In this document: piece by piece, positions 1 through 9,102 of the stretch
Layout of the letters: each line of letters opens with the position of its first letter
Position numbering within the stretch: the stretch's first letter is position 1
Source: an uncultured Draconibacterium sp.
GTDB lineage: Bacteria > Bacteroidota > Bacteroidia > Bacteroidales > Prolixibacteraceae
Length of the DNA stretch: 64,000 bases
Reading direction: 5' to 3'
Assembly: GCF_963674925.1 (NCBI RefSeq)
Contig: NZ_OY771647.1
Location: 1,255,501 to 1,319,500 of the forward strand
Position numbers and translations under genes: made by a program
Notes under the pieces: generated by a model
Database searches by the model: none
The model's input: the letters and a program-made list of their open reading frames with translations, nothing else
What the model was told of the DNA's origin: nothing

Positions 1-592
1 CGCCTACGTTGTCTTCTTCCGTAACAAATGGTACGCTACCAAACAAATCAACAGCGTGGTAATAGCTTAATGCACGCAGGAAACGCGCCTCGGCACGAAA
101 CTGTTCAATGTCTGTACGAATAGCACCGTCGATTCCACGTCCGTCTAATTTATCGGCAGTTGTTTCGCGAATAAACTCGTTACACAACGAAACCTGGTAA
201 AAAATTCGGTAGTACAGGTTGGTGATAAAACCATCGTCAGCCGACCAGTCCATATCGTGGAAATCGCGTAAAGTTGCATCGTTCCAGCCAATAACTGCTT
301 CATCGGTAGGAAGCTCCTGTGCATACCAGTAGGCACGCAGGTACTGACCGAAACCTTCATCCAAACCACTAAGGTCATTGTTTCCGCTTGGTCCTTGCTG
401 GCCACTAACTGCCAAACCTGCATATAGTTTTGCCAGAACATGGATGTAGTTGTTCGGATTTTCGTAAACACTTTCCGAGGTAACCACATCTTCATCGATT
501 GGCACGGTGTCCAAATCGTTGGTACATGATGTAATTGCAAGCAGTGCTGCAAGTACTATTATGCTTAAATATTTAAATTTCTTTATTATCAT
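1..592 (-). CDS. SusD/RagB family starch-binding lipoprotein, 3' part beyond the window
   Basis: Surface lipoprotein that binds oligosaccharide and caps the SusC transporter encoded just upstream. About 197 residues are visible from the ATG at 590-592; the reading frame stays open to the left edge, so the gene is cut by the window, not broken. The N-terminus is a lipoprotein signal (hydrophobic stretch ending ITSC, Cys23). The helical segment with RAEARFLRALSYYHAVDLFG is the typical SusD TPR-like region. It starts 19 bp after the susC stop, so the two are co-transcribed. Maltose/starch specificity is inferred from the neighbouring GH13, GH65 and maltose transporter genes. Confidence 0.93.
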   Translation of the reverse strand, partial: MIIKKFKYLSIIVLAALLAITSCTNDLDTVPIDEDVVTSESVYENPNNYIHVLAKLYAGLAVSGQQGPSGNNDLSGLDEGFGQYLRAYWYAQELPTDEAVIGWNDATLRDFHDMDWSADDGFITNLYYRIFYQVSLCNEFIRETTADKLDGRGIDGAIRTDIEQFRAEARFLRALSYYHAVDLFGSVPFVTEEDNVG

Positions 593-611
593 GGTTATCA
601 GTTTTTAGAGA

Positions 612-3581
612 TTAATAATCAATGCTTAAGCCCATCATAAACACGCGTGGACGTGGATAAATGTTGTTGTCGATTCCATTACTAACCTCCGGGTCAAGAC
701 CTTCGTAATCTGAAACTACAAACACGTTTTGAACCGTACCGTACAGGCGAAGACTCATTTTGTCTGCATTCAGATTTTTAAATGTGTGTCCCAGCGAAAT
801 GTTATCCAAACGCAGGAACGACGCATTTTTTACATAGTAATCAGTGAAATATTCAGGATTTTCGAATCCTGTTGTCAGTGCATTTTGGTTTACGTTTAAC
901 AGGTAGTTCGACGACCAGTACAGGTTGTTTAACGAACCACTTGACGACCAAACGTTGTTGTATACGTAGTTGCCCAGGCTAACTCTTCCGGCAAAACCAA
1001 AGTCCCAGTTTTTATAGTACAGTTTCGAGTTGAAACCCATAAACCAGTCGGGAGCCGATTTTTCGTAGCGGTATTTGTCTTCGCTGTTAATCTGTCCGTC
1101 TCCGTTACGGTCAACATAAAGTCCCTGGATTGGTTTTCCTGCTTCGTCGTACACTTGTTCGTACACAAAGAACGAGTTGGCCGGATACCCTACCGAGTGA
1201 ATTTGAATGTTGTTACCAACTGCACCCGAAATACCTCCTGTTTCTACACCCGGATATTCTTCCAGCGACATTTGGGTTGCAGTAAGTTTGGTAATTTCGT
1301 TTTCGTTGTAGGTGGCGTTAAATCCAACTTCCCACGAAAGGTCTTGTTTCGAGATAATACGACCCAAAACAGAGAACTCAAAACCGCGGTTTTCCAAATC
1401 GCCCACGTTTGTTAACAACATATTGGTAAGGTTGGTACCTGCCGGAACCGGAATAAAGTTCAGCAAGTCGTTGGTAACACGTTTGTACACGTCAATTGTA
1501 CCGGAAATACGGTTGTTCACAAAACCATAATCTAAACCAATATTGTAGGTTGTGGTTTCTTCCCACTTAATTTTCGAGTCGTAACCTTCAGGACGAATAG
1601 TGGTGTAATACTGATCGCCAAACTGGTACTGCGCATTTTCCTGGCTGTATGTGTAGCGTGCCAAATACGGGTAATCGCCGCTGCCAATGTTTTGCTGACC
1701 GGTAATACCGTAACCTAAACGTAATTTCAGATCGGAAACTGCAGTGCTGTTTTTCAGGAATTCTTCTTCTGAAATTCGCCATGCAAAAGCTGCCGATGGG
1801 AAAAGTCCCCAACGGGTATCGGGCGAGAAACGTGAAGTTCCGTCCTGGCGAACAGTAAAAGTAAGCAGGTATTTGTCTTTTAACGAGTAATTTAATCGTC
1901 CGAAAAACGAAACCAGGTAATATTCTGTAGGATCCCAGTTTTCAGGATTGATAATTTCGTTGGTAATACCACTTCTTGCAAAGTTGTAGCTTTCGCTCCA
2001 GAAATGTTGCCACGAGTAACCACCCATTACACTGATGTTACTTTCAATCGATTCCAGTTCTTTATCGTAAGTCAGGTAAAAGTCTAACAATTTATTTTTC
2101 TTTTCCTGTGTGTATTCGCTGTAATATCCACCTCCGTTACCAATTGTCCACGGAGCATCGTCATCGTCGATGGTAGTCCCCTCTGAATCGGTGTATTCAT
2201 ATCCAAGGTTAAGGGTGGCTTTCAAATCAGGAAGGAAATGGAAATTATAATCGAATTGTGCGTTAGTCACTGCTCTTTTTGCAGTAGAAGTATCATCGTG
2301 CATCATAATTAATGCCAGCGGATTGGTTGGTGCCAGGGTGTTTGGATTTCCGTTGCCCTGCAACCAGGTGAAGTAACCTCCATAACGATCGCTGTCGACA
2401 TAAATCGGCTGGGTTGGATCGAAGCTTACTGCGGTTCCGATGGCGCCCTGATTAGAGAAATTATTGTCGATCAACATTCCTTTAAAGTTCAGGTTCATTT
2501 TTAGATGATCATCGAAGAAACTTGGATTTAAACCAACCGTTCCGGTCCAGCGCTCCATGCTCGATTTTAGTAAAATACCGTTTTGGTCAGAGTATCCGAT
2601 TGATGCACGGAAAGGAATATCTTTAATATTTCCGGTAACGCTAAAGTTGTGGTCGTGACTTACAGATGGACTTAAAACAACATCCTGCCAGTCGGTATCA
2701 GCATTGCCCAACAGGCTGGCTGCGTTAGATCCGGCTCCGTGTTGATCGATAATCGTTTGTCTGAAATCGTCGGTCGACAGAATATCAACTTTATCTGACG
2801 GTGTGCTATACGAACTAAAGCCGTTGTAGCTAAGTTTTAAACCGGCACCTTTACGGCCTTTTTTAGTGGTAATAAGAATAACACCGTTTGATGCACGCGA
2901 ACCATAAATTGCAGTCGCCGATGCATCTTTTAATACGGTCATGGTTTCAATATCGCTTGGGTGAATCATATTCAGCGGGTTTCTCATTCCGTTAACACCA
3001 TCGCTCGAAATTGGTACACCATCGATTACAATTAGCGGGTCGTTACTTGCTGAAAGCGAAGAACCACCACGAATACGGATGGTTGATCCTTCTCCTGGAG
3101 CACCACCACCGTTGGTAATTTGTACACCGGCAATTTTACCGGTTACCAATTCTTGTGGAGAAGTAATAGCTCCCTGGTTAAAATCATCAGAACTTACTGC
3201 CGATACCGAACCGGTAGCATCTTCTTTTTTAACTTGTCCGTAACCAATTACTACAACCTCGTCGAGGTTTTCCATTGATTGTTCCAACTTAACATTTACC
3301 AGATTTGAAGCAGTAATAACTACTTCCTGCGGTGTGTAACCAATGTATGAAAGAACAATGATTTGTCCTTGTTCAACATCGATGCTGAAATTTCCGTCAA
3401 AATCGGTAATTGTTCCTTGTGTAGTTCCTTTAACTACTATGGTAACACCAGGTAAAGGCTCGTCGTTGCCGGCGTCGCTAACAGTACCTGTAACTGTTTT
3501 TACCTGCGCATAACCAAGCGTAAAGCTCAGCATGGCAAACAAAAACAAGACTGATTTAAGGTTTTTACGAATAATCCTCAT
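612..3581 (-). CDS. SusC-like TonB-dependent outer-membrane transporter (maltose/starch locus)
   Basis: Imports glucan oligosaccharides across the outer membrane with TonB energy. The 989-residue protein has a signal peptide ending near YAQ (residues 1-26), a carboxypeptidase-regulatory-like domain (about 27-105), a TonB-box region with LDEVVVIGYG near 106-115, a plug domain with the SusC signature (VLKDASATAIYGSRASNGVI), and a beta-barrel ending in an aromatic residue. Length is normal for the family. It is first in a minus-strand unit with susD and faces the lacI gene across a 348-bp gap that carries LacI-type operator sequences. The substrate is inferred from context. Confidence 0.95.
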   Translation of the reverse strand: MRIIRKNLKSVLFLFAMLSFTLGYAQVKTVTGTVSDAGNDEPLPGVTIVVKGTTQGTITDFDGNFSIDVEQGQIIVLSYIGYTPQEVVITASNLVNVKLEQSMENLDEVVVIGYGQVKKEDATGSVSAVSSDDFNQGAITSPQELVTGKIAGVQITNGGGAPGEGSTIRIRGGSSLSASNDPLIVIDGVPISSDGVNGMRNPLNMIHPSDIETMTVLKDASATAIYGSRASNGVILITTKKGRKGAGLKLSYNGFSSYSTPSDKVDILSTDDFRQTIIDQHGAGSNAASLLGNADTDWQDVVLSPSVSHDHNFSVTGNIKDIPFRASIGYSDQNGILLKSSMERWTGTVGLNPSFFDDHLKMNLNFKGMLIDNNFSNQGAIGTAVSFDPTQPIYVDSDRYGGYFTWLQGNGNPNTLAPTNPLALIMMHDDTSTAKRAVTNAQFDYNFHFLPDLKATLNLGYEYTDSEGTTIDDDDAPWTIGNGGGYYSEYTQEKKNKLLDFYLTYDKELESIESNISVMGGYSWQHFWSESYNFARSGITNEIINPENWDPTEYYLVSFFGRLNYSLKDKYLLTFTVRQDGTSRFSPDTRWGLFPSAAFAWRISEEEFLKNSTAVSDLKLRLGYGITGQQNIGSGDYPYLARYTYSQENAQYQFGDQYYTTIRPEGYDSKIKWEETTTYNIGLDYGFVNNRISGTIDVYKRVTNDLLNFIPVPAGTNLTNMLLTNVGDLENRGFEFSVLGRIISKQDLSWEVGFNATYNENEITKLTATQMSLEEYPGVETGGISGAVGNNIQIHSVGYPANSFFVYEQVYDEAGKPIQGLYVDRNGDGQINSEDKYRYEKSAPDWFMGFNSKLYYKNWDFGFAGRVSLGNYVYNNVWSSSGSLNNLYWSSNYLLNVNQNALTTGFENPEYFTDYYVKNASFLRLDNISLGHTFKNLNADKMSLRLYGTVQNVFVVSDYEGLDPEVSNGIDNNIYPRPRVFMMGLSIDY

Positions 3582-3929
3582 TTTACATGTTATTAGTTTA
3601 TGAATCTTCCTGTTTGTTAAATTCTCTTTAACTCATTTAAATAGGCAATAAATCAATTCGTTACAGAGACTTTGCGTTCAACAAATGCTAAAATTCAAGG
3701 GCGAATGTATAATAATTGTTAAGAAAAAATTACGTTTTTTAACACACCGGTTTATGCAAACGTTTGCGGTGACGTTTGCGCCCAACATGTTATAAAACAG
3801 GTGGTTACTGGTTGGTCTATTTAGTAGTTCGAATTTATGTAAAGATTTGGGCTAAATTGCTACATTTGTATAAAGCCTTAAACAAGGAACAGGAAAAATC
3901 AATAATCAACAATAGGGAGTCAGAGGAAT
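3582..3929. promoter_or_regulatory. Divergent regulatory region between susC and lacI
   Basis: No gene is evident here. The region holds two LacI-type operator sequences (3756-3779). A good Bacteroidota -7 element, TACATTTG, lies at 3861-3868 for the lacI direction, about 60 bp before the lacI ATG, without a clear TTTG at the expected distance. For the susC direction the closest match is TACATTCG at 3709-3702 on the minus strand, about 50 bp downstream of the operator. The operator would therefore lie upstream of the susC promoter, which fits activation better than simple blocking; this is inference. Confidence 0.6.
3756..3779. promoter_or_regulatory. LacI-family operator: perfect palindrome plus adjacent half-site
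   Basis: GCAAACGTTTGC at 3756-3767 is a perfect 12-bp palindrome of the form bound by LacI/CcpA-type proteins, with the central CG they favour. A second half-site, ACGTTTGC, follows at 3772-3779. The sequence GCAAACGTTTGA recurs before the transporter gene at 5037-5048, and a LacI-family regulator is encoded 150 bp away. That this regulator binds these sites is inference. Confidence 0.7.
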
Positions 3930-4946
3930 ATGAAAAGCGGACTAGTAACAATAAAAGACTTGGCTCGTGAGTTAAATATTTCAGCGTCAACGGTTTCGCG
4001 TGCTTTGAAAGATCACCCCGATATCAGCAAAGAAACAAAACGGGCGGTTCAGGAACTCGCCCAAAAGCTAAATTACCAGCCCAATGCTGTTGCACTAAGT
4101 TTAAAACAACGACGCAGTAATACCATTGGTGTTATCATTCCCGAAATTGTCCACTATTTTTTCTCATCGGTTATTAGCGGAATTGAAGACGTAGCTTACG
4201 ATGCCGGTTTTAACGTAATTATTTGCCAGAGCAACGAACGATACGAGCGCGAAGTGGCCAATGCTAAAACATTGCTGTCGAGCCGTGTCGATGGTGTTTT
4301 GGTCTCTATTTCAAAACATACTACCGACTATAAACATTTAGAAAATTTCCAAAATCACGAAGTACCCATAGTATTCTATGATCGTGTTGTTCCGGATATA
4401 GTAGCTGATCAGGTAATTATCGACGATTTTGACGCAGCATATCGTGCAACCCGTCATTTGATCGATAGCGGAAGAACACGCATTGCTCATTTGGGCGGGC
4501 CAATGGCTTTACTGATTGGGCAAAACCGAAAGAATGGTTACCTGAAAGCTTTAAGCGAAGCCGGTATTCCGGCCGATGAAAACCTGATTCTGGAAGCCGA
4601 CTCATTTGAAAAGGCACGGATGGCCATTATGAAGCTTATTAACCAAAAGATTAAGTTTGATGGCGTGTTTGCCACCAACGATCTTACTGCCATTGGTGCT
4701 ATGCAAACCATTCAGAAAAAAGGCTACAAAATACCCGATGAGATTGCAATTGTTGGTTTTTCCGATGGTCGCTTTTCAGGAATTACCGACCCTACGCTTA
4801 CTTCAGTCGATCAGCACGGTTACGAAATGGGAACACTGGCAACACAAATGCTCTTAAAACGCATCACCTCGGAAGACGATGAATATCCGGCTGAGACAAA
4901 AGTGTTGGATGCGGATTTGATTGTTCGTGGCTCCTCTATTATATAA
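3930..4946 (+). CDS. LacI/GalR-family transcriptional regulator of the maltose locus
   Basis: Sugar-responsive DNA-binding protein, 338 residues, normal for the family. Residues 6-55 form the LacI helix-turn-helix and hinge (TIKDLARELNISASTVSRALK, then LNYQPNAVA), followed by a periplasmic-binding-protein-like effector domain from about residue 65 (TIGVIIPEIVHYFFSSV) ending in VDQHGYEMG and a C-terminal helix. It is placed between the divergent susCD unit and the transporter/GH65/GH13 operon, and matching palindromes lie in front of both. No SusR-type membrane regulator is present in the window, so this protein is the likely local controller, possibly responding to maltose; the ligand is not visible from sequence. 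Confidence 0.92.
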   Translation: MKSGLVTIKDLARELNISASTVSRALKDHPDISKETKRAVQELAQKLNYQPNAVALSLKQRRSNTIGVIIPEIVHYFFSSVISGIEDVAYDAGFNVIICQSNERYEREVANAKTLLSSRVDGVLVSISKHTTDYKHLENFQNHEVPIVFYDRVVPDIVADQVIIDDFDAAYRATRHLIDSGRTRIAHLGGPMALLIGQNRKNGYLKALSEAGIPADENLILEADSFEKARMAIMKLINQKIKFDGVFATNDLTAIGAMQTIQKKGYKIPDEIAIVGFSDGRFSGITDPTLTSVDQHGYEMGTLATQMLLKRITSEDDEYPAETKVLDADLIVRGSSII

Positions 4947-5036
4947 TATACCATTCAAAATTTATTGATTTTTGTAATTATTGGTCGATTTCTGTCCTTA
5001 CACAAAAATATGTTGTACAATATATTTTCACTTTCC

Positions 5037-5048
5037 GCAAACGTTTGA
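5037..5048. promoter_or_regulatory. LacI-type operator before the transporter operon
   Basis: GCAAACGTTTGA differs from the perfect palindrome at 3756-3767 by one end base. It lies 56 bp upstream of the -33 element of the transporter promoter at 5104-5136, a position more typical of an activator site than of a repressor site. The link to the LacI-family protein encoded just upstream is inference. Confidence 0.65.
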
Positions 5049-5103
5049 AATGATCATTATTGGCTAAAATGCGCTGTTTTTCAGGTCTTAGCATGGTGCG
5101 AGG

Positions 5104-5136
5104 TTTGGAAATTACTTCGATTCTAACTTATATTTG
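5104..5136 (+). promoter_or_regulatory. Bacteroidota-type promoter of the transporter/GH65/GH13 operon
   Basis: TTTG at 5104-5107 and TATATTTG at 5129-5136 match the TTTG / TAnnTTTG consensus of the Bacteroidota primary sigma factor with 21 bp between them. Transcription would begin near 5143, giving a leader of about 100 nt before the ATG at 5243. Confidence 0.6.
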
Positions 5137-5242
5137 TGCAGGCAATTTTTCAATTCACACACTTTGTGTTTAACAGCAAAAGTTCTTTTGCTGTATTATC
5201 TTGTTAGTACATACAGCTTTGCTACAAATTAAAACTACTATT

Positions 5243-6754
5243 ATGCGCAAAAAACCTACGTTAAGTTTTTGGCAGATTTGGAATATGAGTTTTGGTTTTC
5301 TGGGTATCCAGTTTGGATTTGCCCTGCAGAATGCCAATGTAAGTCGTATTTTCGAAACACTTGGGGCCAATGTTGAGGACATCCCGATTTTGTGGATTGC
5401 CGCTCCGGTTACCGGGTTAATTGTTCAGCCGATAATCGGGCACATGAGCGATAAAACCTGGAATCGCCTCGGGCGAAGACGGCCTTACTTTTTGTTCGGC
5501 GCCATTTTCGCATCGCTTGCCCTTTTACTAATGCCAAACTCGCCCGCCTTATGGGTAGCCGCCGGTACACTTTGGATAATGGATGCTTCCATAAATGTTT
5601 CTATGGAGCCATTCCGCGCGTTTGTTGGCGATATGTTACCCAACGAACAACGTACCCGAGGTTTTGCCATGCAAAGCTTTTTTATTGGTACCGGTGCTGT
5701 TGTGGGATCTGTACTTCCGTACGCGATGACCAATTGGCTGAATATTCCCAATACAGCTCCCGAAGGGGTAATTCCACCATCAGTGCGCTGGTCGTTCTAC
5801 GTTGGAGGTGTTGTTTTCTTTCTGGCCATTTTGTGGACTATTTTTTCAACAAAAGAATACCCGCCCGAAGATTTGAAGGCCTTTGAAGAAAACGAAAGAC
5901 AAACAACCAATAAAGCTGAGGTGCTTAATGAAGAGGAAGTGGCAGGCAGCCGGTTTGCAAAAGTTGGTGGAATAATGGGGATGCTGGGTTTGCTGATTGT
6001 AGTAGTTACACAACTAATGAACCTGGAAAAGGAACTGTACATTCTTGGAGGTATTCTTTTCCTTTTCTTTTTGCTGATGATGATGGCTGCTTTGCTAAAA
6101 TCGCAAAAAAAGGATAAGAATGCTCTGGTGGAAATTTTCAGCGATTTATTACGCATGCCGGTAACGATGAAACAACTGGCGCTGGTACAGTTTTTTACCT
6201 GGGTTGGATTGTTTGCTTTGTGGATTTATGCCACCGCAGGAATTACCAGCCATGTGTACGGAACTTCCGATACTACCACGAAATTGTACAACGACGGCGC
6301 CGATTGGGTAACCATTCTTTTTGGCGTGTATAACGGAGTTGCTGCGCTAATGGCATTTGCGTTGCCTGTAATTGCAAAGTACACCAACCGCAAAATTACG
6401 CACTTCATTAGTTTAATAATCGGTGGTGTGAGCCTGGCCTCCATCTACCTTTTTAACGATCCGAACTGGCTGATTGTGCCAATGATTGGAGTTGGCATTG
6501 CCTGGGCAAGTATTCTTTCCATGCCTTATGCCATTTTAACCGGATCGTTGCCATCGAACAAAATGGGGATTTACATGGGAATTTTCAACTTCTTTATTGT
6601 AATACCGCAAATTCTGGCGGCAACCATTTTGGGGTTCATGGTAAAAGATCTGTTTGGAGGAGAGTCGATTTTAGCACTCGTTTTTGGTGGAGTATCAATG
6701 GTGATTGCAGCCATATTGGTACTTTTTGTTAAAGACGTTGCAACAGAAAATTAA
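5243..6754 (+). CDS. MFS maltose/oligosaccharide transporter (SLC45/GPH-like)
   Basis: Inner-membrane sugar:proton symporter, 503 residues with about twelve hydrophobic segments. Features of the family are WNMSFGFLGIQFGFALQNANVSRIF at the start, then DKTWNRLGRRRPYFLFG after the second helix, and a soluble middle loop near residues 215-245. The ATG at 5243 is preferred to one at 5201 because the protein then starts right before the conserved first helix. It is first in an operon with GH65 (18 bp away) and two GH13 genes, which supports maltose or maltodextrin uptake into the cytoplasm. The exact sugar is inferred. Confidence 0.9.
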   Translation: MRKKPTLSFWQIWNMSFGFLGIQFGFALQNANVSRIFETLGANVEDIPILWIAAPVTGLIVQPIIGHMSDKTWNRLGRRRPYFLFGAIFASLALLLMPNSPALWVAAGTLWIMDASINVSMEPFRAFVGDMLPNEQRTRGFAMQSFFIGTGAVVGSVLPYAMTNWLNIPNTAPEGVIPPSVRWSFYVGGVVFFLAILWTIFSTKEYPPEDLKAFEENERQTTNKAEVLNEEEVAGSRFAKVGGIMGMLGLLIVVVTQLMNLEKELYILGGILFLFFLLMMMAALLKSQKKDKNALVEIFSDLLRMPVTMKQLALVQFFTWVGLFALWIYATAGITSHVYGTSDTTTKLYNDGADWVTILFGVYNGVAALMAFALPVIAKYTNRKITHFISLIIGGVSLASIYLFNDPNWLIVPMIGVGIAWASILSMPYAILTGSLPSNKMGIYMGIFNFFIVIPQILAATILGFMVKDLFGGESILALVFGGVSMVIAAILVLFVKDVATEN

Positions 6755-6772
6755 AAAATTAAAAACACTGAG

Positions 6773-9082
6773 ATGAAGAATTATATCATTCATCACGACT
6801 GGAAAATAGTTGAAGAGGGTTTTGTTCCTGAACATAACCGGATTTCCGAAAGTATCTTTAGTATCGGAAACGGGAAAATGGGCCAGCGCGCCAATTTCGA
6901 GGAGAAGTATTCAGGCGACACGCTGAACGGAACATACGTAGCCGGTATTTATTACCCCGACAAAACCCGTGTGGGATGGTGGAAAAACGGCTATCCGGAG
7001 TATTTTGCCAAGATCATTAATTCAACTAACTGGATTGGAATAGGAGTTACCATTAATGGTGAGGAACTCGATCTGGCAAAAGCAAAAGTACTTTCATTTA
7101 AACGCGAGCTCGACATGCAACACGGTTTGTTAACGCGTTGTTTTGTTGCCGAGTTGCAAAACGGTAACCAGGTTGAGGTTTGTTCGCACCGCTTTGTAAG
7201 CACTGTTGCTACAGAGATTGGAGCTATTCGATACACGGTAAAAGCGCTGAACTTTGATGGTGAGATAAAAGTTACGCCTTACCTCGATGGCGATGTGGTG
7301 AACGAAGACTCGAATTACGACGAGAAATTCTGGGTGGAAGTTGCCCGTGCCGTTGGCGGTCCGGAAGGATATCTCACCGTTGAAACCTTAAAAACAGGAT
7401 TTCAGGTAAGTACCGGAATGTGGTTTCAGCTGCTAAAAAACGGAAATAAAGTAGACACAGATATTACGAACGGGGAAAGGGAGAAATATGTCGAGGCATC
7501 TCAAAGTGTCTCGGTAGAGAAGGGTGATGAAATAGTAGTTGAGAAATTCTCTTCTACTGTTTCTTCCCTTGATTATGAAAAGGAATCGCTTCCTGAAAAG
7601 GCAAAAGAAGCTGTTGATCTGGCTGTTGAAGCCGGTTTCGATGCCCTGTTCGATAGTCATAAAAACCGCTGGCTGCAAAAATGGTCAACCAGCGATATAA
7701 AAATTGAAGGCGATATTGCTGCCCAGCAGGGAATTCGCTTTAACATTTTTCAGCTCAATCAAACTTATTCGGGCGAAGATGAACGGCTGAATATCGGTCC
7801 AAAAGGATTTACCGGCGAGAAATACGGTGGTGTAACTTATTGGGATACGGAGGCATATTGTTTGCCGTTTTACCTGAGTACAGCTCCACAAAAAGTTTCG
7901 CGCAACTTGCTGGTTTACCGTCGCAAACATTTGGAAAAAGCCATAGAAAATGCCGAAAAACTTGGCTTTAAAAGTGGGGCTGCCTTGTACCCAATGGTAA
8001 CCATAAACGGTGAAGAGTGCCACAACGAGTGGGAGATTACTTTTGAAGAAGTTCACCGAAACGGAGCTATTGCTTACGCCATTTTCGATTACATAAATTA
8101 TACCGGCGACAAGGAATACCTTGCTCCGATGGGTTTTGAGGTGTTGCTGGGTATTAGTCGTTTTTGGAGCCAGCGCGTAAACTGGTCGGTCGATAAAGAA
8201 AAGTATGTCATGCTGGGCGTTACCGGGCCAAACGAATACGAAAACAACGTAAACAATAACTTCCACACCAGCTATTTGGCCGTGTGGACATTAAAATATA
8301 CGCTTGAAGCCATTGAATACCTGAAAAAGGAGTTCCCGTTCCTGTTCGAGGAATTGGTAAAAAAATGGAAATTCAACGAGTTAAATGAAACTGCGCGCTG
8401 GAAAGATATCATTGATAAAATGTATTTCGCCAGGGATGAGAAGCGCAATATCTACCTGCAACAGGATGGATTTTTGGATAAGGATTTGACACCGGTGGCT
8501 GAACTTCCGGCGGAGGATTTACCCATAAACCAAAACTGGTCGTGGGACCGCATTTTACGTGCGCCCTACATTAAACAGGCAGATACTTTGCAGAGTTTGT
8601 ACCTGTTTCAGGAGAATTATACTACCGAAGAGCTGAAACGACATTTCGATTTTTACGAGCCTTTAACGGTACATGAATCATCGTTGTCGCCTTGTGTTCA
8701 CGCAATTCTGGCAGCGAAGATAGGTTACCAGGATAAAGCTTACGAAATGTATTTACGCACTTCGCGGCTCGATTTGGATGATTACAATAACGACACAGAA
8801 GACGGTCTGCACATTACGAGTATGGGCGGAACGTGGATGTCGTTTGTAATGGCATTTGGCGGAATGCGCGTAGTAAATAACAAACTTACATTTGATCCGT
8901 TCCTACCAGAATCGTGGAAATCATATGGATTCCGGATTGATTTTGGAGGAGCACACCTCGAAGTTAATATGAAACATGGAGAGTTTTTTATAACCAATCA
9001 TTCTTCGGTTGTTGTTGAAGCAACAGTTTGGGGTACAGAGCACAAGATTGCCGGAAATTCGACACTTGAAATTAAAAAGTAG
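6773..9082 (+). CDS. GH65 family phosphorylase, probably maltose phosphorylase
   Basis: Cytoplasmic enzyme that splits maltose with phosphate to give glucose and beta-glucose 1-phosphate (EC 2.4.1.8 if the assignment holds). The 769-residue protein has the GH65 layout: N-terminal beta-sandwich, linker helices and (alpha/alpha)6 barrel. Visible motifs are YWDTEAY (356-362), the catalytic acid Glu488 in TGPNEYENNV, KQAD (601-604) and the phosphate-binding HESSLS (634-639). No signal peptide is present, which fits import of maltose by the MFS protein 18 bp upstream. Kojibiose or trehalose phosphorylase activity cannot be excluded, but the GH13 and Sus context favours maltose. A beta-phosphoglucomutase gene, often found beside this enzyme, is not in the window. 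Confidence 0.88.
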   Translation: MKNYIIHHDWKIVEEGFVPEHNRISESIFSIGNGKMGQRANFEEKYSGDTLNGTYVAGIYYPDKTRVGWWKNGYPEYFAKIINSTNWIGIGVTINGEELDLAKAKVLSFKRELDMQHGLLTRCFVAELQNGNQVEVCSHRFVSTVATEIGAIRYTVKALNFDGEIKVTPYLDGDVVNEDSNYDEKFWVEVARAVGGPEGYLTVETLKTGFQVSTGMWFQLLKNGNKVDTDITNGEREKYVEASQSVSVEKGDEIVVEKFSSTVSSLDYEKESLPEKAKEAVDLAVEAGFDALFDSHKNRWLQKWSTSDIKIEGDIAAQQGIRFNIFQLNQTYSGEDERLNIGPKGFTGEKYGGVTYWDTEAYCLPFYLSTAPQKVSRNLLVYRRKHLEKAIENAEKLGFKSGAALYPMVTINGEECHNEWEITFEEVHRNGAIAYAIFDYINYTGDKEYLAPMGFEVLLGISRFWSQRVNWSVDKEKYVMLGVTGPNEYENNVNNNFHTSYLAVWTLKYTLEAIEYLKKEFPFLFEELVKKWKFNELNETARWKDIIDKMYFARDEKRNIYLQQDGFLDKDLTPVAELPAEDLPINQNWSWDRILRAPYIKQADTLQSLYLFQENYTTEELKRHFDFYEPLTVHESSLSPCVHAILAAKIGYQDKAYEMYLRTSRLDLDDYNNDTEDGLHITSMGGTWMSFVMAFGGMRVVNNKLTFDPFLPESWKSYGFRIDFGGAHLEVNMKHGEFFITNHSSVVVEATVWGTEHKIAGNSTLEIKK

Positions 9083-9102
9083 AAACGACTTAACAGTATA
9101 AA

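Noticed and set aside
3776..3970. Open frame of 64 codons before lacI on the plus strand
   Set aside because: It overlaps the operator and lacI start in another frame and shows no family features.
7685..8266. Long antisense frame within the GH65 gene
   Set aside because: It is fully inside the GH65 coding sequence, whose catalytic motifs prove the plus frame.
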